This document shows positions 5,573-8,380 of a stretch of 8,380 bases of DNA, piece after piece. Both the position numbers and the translations under genes were made by a program. Location of the stretch: positions 1 through 8,380 of the forward strand of contig JALOMM010000179.1 of assembly GCA_025455535.1 (NCBI GenBank), in the 5' to 3' direction. Under the pieces are notes generated by a model. The model was not told where the DNA came from. It made no database searches and was given only the letters and a program-made list of their open reading frames with translations. Source of the stretch: Bacteroidales bacterium (GTDB taxonomy: Bacteria; Bacteroidota; Bacteroidia; Bacteroidales; VadinHA17). Position 1 is the stretch's first letter; every line of letters starts with the position of its first letter.

Positions 5573-6904
5573 ATGAATATTACCAGAGAGAACATTGACG
5601 CACTGAATGCACATGTCATAATCAATATCGCCAAGGCTGATTATGAAGAGAAAATTGACAAGAAACTGCGCGAGTACAGAAGAAATGCCAGCATAAAGGG
5701 TTTCCGCCCCGGACACGCTCCCTTCCCGATGATCAAAAAGATGTACGGCACATCCATACTCGTAGACGAGATAAATAAACTGGTCTCTGACGGCCTCTCA
5801 GATTACATTAAGAACGAACAGCTTGACATCCTCGGCGAGCCGATGCCAAAGAACGACGAGCACTCATTTGACCCTGAGAACTCGGAGGAGTTTACCTTCA
5901 CCTTCGAGCTTGGCCTGGCACCTGTGTTTGAGCTTTCTCTGACAAAGAAGCAGAAACTGACAAGGTATCTCATTGAGCCTGATGCAAAGATGATATCCGA
6001 CTACGTTGACAACTATGCACGGAGGAACGGCGAATTCATAATCGTGAAGGAGGCTGAAGAGAAGGATATGATCAAAGGTGCCATCGCCTCTGCCGACGGC
6101 ATTATCACCAATGATGACGCAACCCTCTCCGTTGACCTTGTAAAGGATGAGGCAATTAAGAAGGAATTCATCGGTAAGAAAGCAGGAGACACGGTCACCT
6201 TTGACATACGCACGGCGTTCCCGAACGACAATGAGATAGCAGGGTTGCTGCGCATGAAGAAGGAAGAGGTCAGTGAGACAGCCGGCACCTTCACGGTCAC
6301 AATAAGGGAAGTATCGCGGTTCATGCCTGCAGAGAACAACCAGGAACTGTGGGATAAGGTATACGGTGAGGGAACCGTCACCACGGCAGAGGAGTTTGAG
6401 GCTAAGGTGACCGATGAGATAAGAACATACTTCAACCGTGAAACCGACTTCAAACTGAAGACAGACGCACGTGATGCCATCCTTGAAAAAACACCCTTTG
6501 ACCTTCCCGATGAGTTCCTCAAGAGATGGCTGGTCAGGGCAAACGAAAAGACTACTGCCGAAGAGATTGAAAAGGACTATCATCATTTCAGGGACGACCT
6601 CCGCTGGCAGCTGATTAAAAACAGGATAGCAAAGGAGAATGAGGTCAAGATCACCGATGAAGAGATCCTTGCTGAGGCGATGGCCTTCACCAGGGCCCAG
6701 TTCTCACAGTACGGACTCTATTATGCAACCGATGAGCAGATAACCTCTTTCGCCAGGGAGATGCTGCGCAAGGAGGATGAATCGCGCCGGATAGCTGAAA
6801 AGGTTCTCGACACAAGAGTCCTTGATATTGTAATCGACAAACTCAAGGTGGAGGAGAAGACAGTATCGATCGAAGAGTTCAACAAGCTCTTCGAGAAGAA
6901 GTAA
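5573..6904 (+). CDS. tig: Trigger factor, ribosome-associated chaperone
   Basis: Trigger factor binds ribosomal protein L23 at the tunnel exit and shields nascent chains. The 443-residue protein shows the ribosome-docking signature GFRPGHAP at 43-50, exactly where E. coli has GFRKGKVP, so F44 and R45 are kept while K46 is proline. A region at about 150-250 corresponds to the FKBP-like domain but is diverged, and I cannot confirm isomerase activity. The charged helical C-terminus (about 255-443) matches the chaperone arms. An open frame runs upstream to an ATG at 5483, but that lies inside the tRNA; the ATG at 5573 gives the conserved start MNITRENID. No Shine-Dalgarno site is visible in the AT-rich sequence before it. 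It is 51 bp after tRNA-Leu, probably sharing its transcript, and 52 bp before clpP, the conserved tig-clpP-clpX order. Confidence 0.95.
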   Translation: MNITRENIDALNAHVIINIAKADYEEKIDKKLREYRRNASIKGFRPGHAPFPMIKKMYGTSILVDEINKLVSDGLSDYIKNEQLDILGEPMPKNDEHSFDPENSEEFTFTFELGLAPVFELSLTKKQKLTRYLIEPDAKMISDYVDNYARRNGEFIIVKEAEEKDMIKGAIASADGIITNDDATLSVDLVKDEAIKKEFIGKKAGDTVTFDIRTAFPNDNEIAGLLRMKKEEVSETAGTFTVTIREVSRFMPAENNQELWDKVYGEGTVTTAEEFEAKVTDEIRTYFNRETDFKLKTDARDAILEKTPFDLPDEFLKRWLVRANEKTTAEEIEKDYHHFRDDLRWQLIKNRIAKENEVKITDEEILAEAMAFTRAQFSQYGLYYATDEQITSFAREMLRKEDESRRIAEKVLDTRVLDIVIDKLKVEEKTVSIEEFNKLFEKK

Positions 6905-6925
6905 AAACAAATAATGAATATTTTA

Positions 6926-6933
6926 TATCTTTG
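6926..6933 (+). promoter_or_regulatory. Possible clpP promoter, -7 element TATCTTTG
   Basis: TATCTTTG is an exact match to the Bacteroidota -7 consensus, 23 bp before the clpP ATG. No TTTG is present at the -33 distance, so the site is only half supported. If used, it would give clpP-clpX a start independent of tig with a leader of about 18 nt. Confidence 0.4.
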
Positions 6934-6947
6934 AAGATCAATCAAAG
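6929..6947. repeat. 6-bp inverted repeat in the clpP leader
   Basis: CTTTGA (6929-6934) and TCAAAG (6942-6947) are exact reverse complements separated by 7 nt, ending 9 bp before the clpP ATG. The left arm overlaps the -7 element. It could be an operator covering the promoter, or a weak hairpin in a read-through tig-clpP message. Neither role can be shown from sequence alone, and a 6-bp match in AT-rich DNA may be chance. Confidence 0.4.
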
Positions 6948-6956
6948 TCAATAACC

Positions 6957-7634
6957 ATGTCTGATAACAGAGATTTCAGAAAATTTGCAGCTGACAGGTT
7001 CCGGATAACGAGCATGGACCTGCATCGTTTTACCTCAATCTATAACAGCTACATCTCCCCTACCATTATAGAAGAGCGCCAGCTTAACGTTGCATCAATG
7101 GATGTCTTTTCGCGCCTGATGATGGACCGTATCATTTTCCTGGGACTTCCCATAGATGACTATGTAGCCAACATTATACAGGCACAGCTGCTCTATCTTG
7201 ATTCATCAGATCCCGGGAAAGACATACAGATATATCTTAACACTCCCGGAGGATCTGTTCATGCCGGACTGGGCATATATGACACCATGCAGTACATCTC
7301 TGCGGATGTTGCCACAATATGTACCGGTATGGCAGCCTCGATGGGGGCAATAATTCTAACTGCAGGAACGAAGGGAAAGAGATCGGCACTGAAGCATTCC
7401 CGCATCATGATTCATCAGCCTATGGGAGGCGCCGAAGGTCAGGCTTCTGATATTGAGATAGTTGCAAAGGAGATTGTAAAGCTTAAAAAAGAGCTCTATG
7501 AGATCATCGCCTTTCATACAGGCAATCCTGTTGATAAGGTTGAAAAAGACTCTGACCGTGATTACTGGATGACTTCAAATGAGGCTAAGGATTACGGTAT
7601 GATTGACGAGGTGTTGTCAAGAACAAAGAAATAA
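6957..7634 (+). CDS. clpP: ATP-dependent Clp protease proteolytic subunit ClpP
   Basis: ClpP is a cytoplasmic serine peptidase that forms a two-ring 14-mer and degrades proteins threaded in by ClpX or ClpA. The 225-residue precursor carries the full catalytic triad: S128 in GMAASMGA (124-131), H153 in MIHQP (151-155) and D202 in RDYWM (201-205). The spacings, 25 and 49 residues, equal those of E. coli Clp[10 protein letters not shown] (96-104) is the oxyanion-loop region. The first 33 or so residues precede the conserved SPTIIEE segment (34-40) and form a longer N-terminal extension than in E. coli, presumably a propeptide. There is no Shine-Dalgarno site before the ATG. clpX starts 9 bp after the stop, so the two are almost surely translated from one message. 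Confidence 0.97.
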   Translation: MSDNRDFRKFAADRFRITSMDLHRFTSIYNSYISPTIIEERQLNVASMDVFSRLMMDRIIFLGLPIDDYVANIIQAQLLYLDSSDPGKDIQIYLNTPGGSVHAGLGIYDTMQYISADVATICTGMAASMGAIILTAGTKGKRSALKHSRIMIHQPMGGAEGQASDIEIVAKEIVKLKKELYEIIAFHTGNPVDKVEKDSDRDYWMTSNEAKDYGMIDEVLSRTKK

Positions 7635-7643
7635 GGGCTCCTG

Positions 7644-8380
7644 ATGGATAAGTGCTCGTTCTGCGGCCGGACTAAAAAAGAGGCAAACCTGCTCATCGCA
7701 GGTCTTGAAGGTCATATATGTGACCACTGCATCGAGCAGGCTCACAATATCATGGCTGAAGAACTGGGCACCAAGTCAAATTTCAGCCTCGAGAGCATCA
7801 AGCTGCGAAAACCTGATGAGATAAAAAAGTTCCTTGACCAGTATGTGATCGGACAGGAGAAAGCGAAGAAGATACTCTCAGTTGCGGTTTACAACCACTA
7901 TAAGCGCCTGATGCAGCGGGCCGACAGCGATGATGTCGAAATAGAAAAATCGAATATTGTGCTTGTGGGTGAGACCGGTACCGGCAAGACTCTCCTTGCC
8001 CGCACTATTGCCCGCATGCTGCATGTCCCCTTCACCATCGTTGACGCCACAGTGCTGACCGAAGCCGGCTATGTAGGTGAAGATATCGAGAGTCTCCTTA
8101 CACGGCTGCTGCAGAACGCAGATTATGATGTCAAGGCTGCAGAAAAAGGTATAGTCTTCATCGATGAGCTCGACAAGATAGCCCGCAAGGGTGACAATCC
8201 CTCCATCACCCGTGATGTGTCAGGCGAGGGTGTTCAGCAGGGTCTGCTCAAGCTGCTCGAGGGCTCCATCGTAAATGTACCGCCCCAGGGAGGCCGCAAG
8301 CACCCCGAGCAGAAGATGATACCCGTCGATACAAAAAATATACTGTTCATCTGCGGGGGCGCATTTGAAGGCATTGAGAA
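7644..8380 (+). CDS. clpX: ATP-dependent Clp protease ATP-binding subunit ClpX (3' end outside window)
   Basis: ClpX is the AAA+ unfoldase that recognises tagged or specific substrates and feeds them to ClpP. The window contains 245 codons of an expected 410-425. Seen are the N-terminal zinc-binding domain with C4, C7, C26 and C29, the DQYVIGQ segment (65-71), Walker A GETGTGKT (109-116), pore-1 loop GYVGED (142-147), Walker B IVFIDE (170-175), and the [10 protein letters not shown] pore-2 loop (212-221). The second Walker A residue is glutamate where ClpX usually has proline; the invariant G, K and T are intact. The sensor motifs and the IGF loop that docks to ClpP lie past the edge. ATG at 7644 follows AAGGG, which overlaps the clpP stop region, at 6-nt spacing. 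The frame remains open at the edge. Confidence 0.97.
   Translation, partial: MDKCSFCGRTKKEANLLIAGLEGHICDHCIEQAHNIMAEELGTKSNFSLESIKLRKPDEIKKFLDQYVIGQEKAKKILSVAVYNHYKRLMQRADSDDVEIEKSNIVLVGETGTGKTLLARTIARMLHVPFTIVDATVLTEAGYVGEDIESLLTRLLQNADYDVKAAEKGIVFIDELDKIARKGDNPSITRDVSGEGVQQGLLKLLEGSIVNVPPQGGRKHPEQKMIPVDTKNILFICGGAFEGIE

Noticed and set aside
5864..6586. 240-residue minus-strand open frame opposite tig
   Set aside because: It is antisense to well-supported trigger factor sequence and resembles no known protein; a second overlapping antisense frame at 6013-6522 shows how easily they arise here.

Overview
The window reads as a chromosomal housekeeping segment from a member of the Bacteroidota, probably Bacteroidales or a close relative. 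Three observations support this. Exact copies of the Bacteroidota -7 promoter element TAnnTTTG lie in front of recQ, the tRNA gene and clpP, the first two with a TTTG -33 element. Several genes lack a Shine-Dalgarno sequence. The RecQ, TatC, LptB and trigger factor proteins have the lengths and motif variants I associate with this phylum. No species can be named from the sequence alone.

Layout from left to right. Positions 1-147 hold a stack of short tandem repeats, mostly heptamers, that runs directly into a membrane-anchored family 2 glycosyltransferase gene (148-1257, +). A further set of related repeats, partly in mirror orientation, fills 1258-1420. The gene for the DNA helicase RecQ (1430-3583, -) converges on the glycosyltransferase. 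A divergent intergenic region of 207 bp (3584-3790) carries a good recQ promoter. It separates recQ from tatC (3791-4648, +), the twin-arginine translocase core, and lptB (4659-5384, +), the LPS-transport ATPase, which sit 10 bp apart and look like an operon. A promoter and tRNA-Leu(TAG) follow (5440-5521). The last block is tig (5573-6904), clpP (6957-7634) and clpX (from 7644, cut by the window edge), all +.

Functionally, tig-clpP-clpX is the well-known chaperone and protease cluster: trigger factor receives nascent chains at the ribosome, and ClpXP unfolds and degrades substrates. tatC and lptB both serve the cell envelope, in folded-protein export and LPS delivery to the outer membrane. 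The glycosyltransferase is likely also an envelope or surface-polysaccharide enzyme. RecQ acts in recombination and repair. No gene-free stretch exceeds about 210 bp.

I see no evidence of a new multi-gene system. The part that ordinary annotation does not explain is the glycosyltransferase unit: nested, partly mirrored tandem repeat arrays on both sides, a reversal of GC skew inside the gene, and a GC-rich alanine tract with a perfect 10-bp inverted repeat. No such arrays occur in the other intergenic regions of this window.
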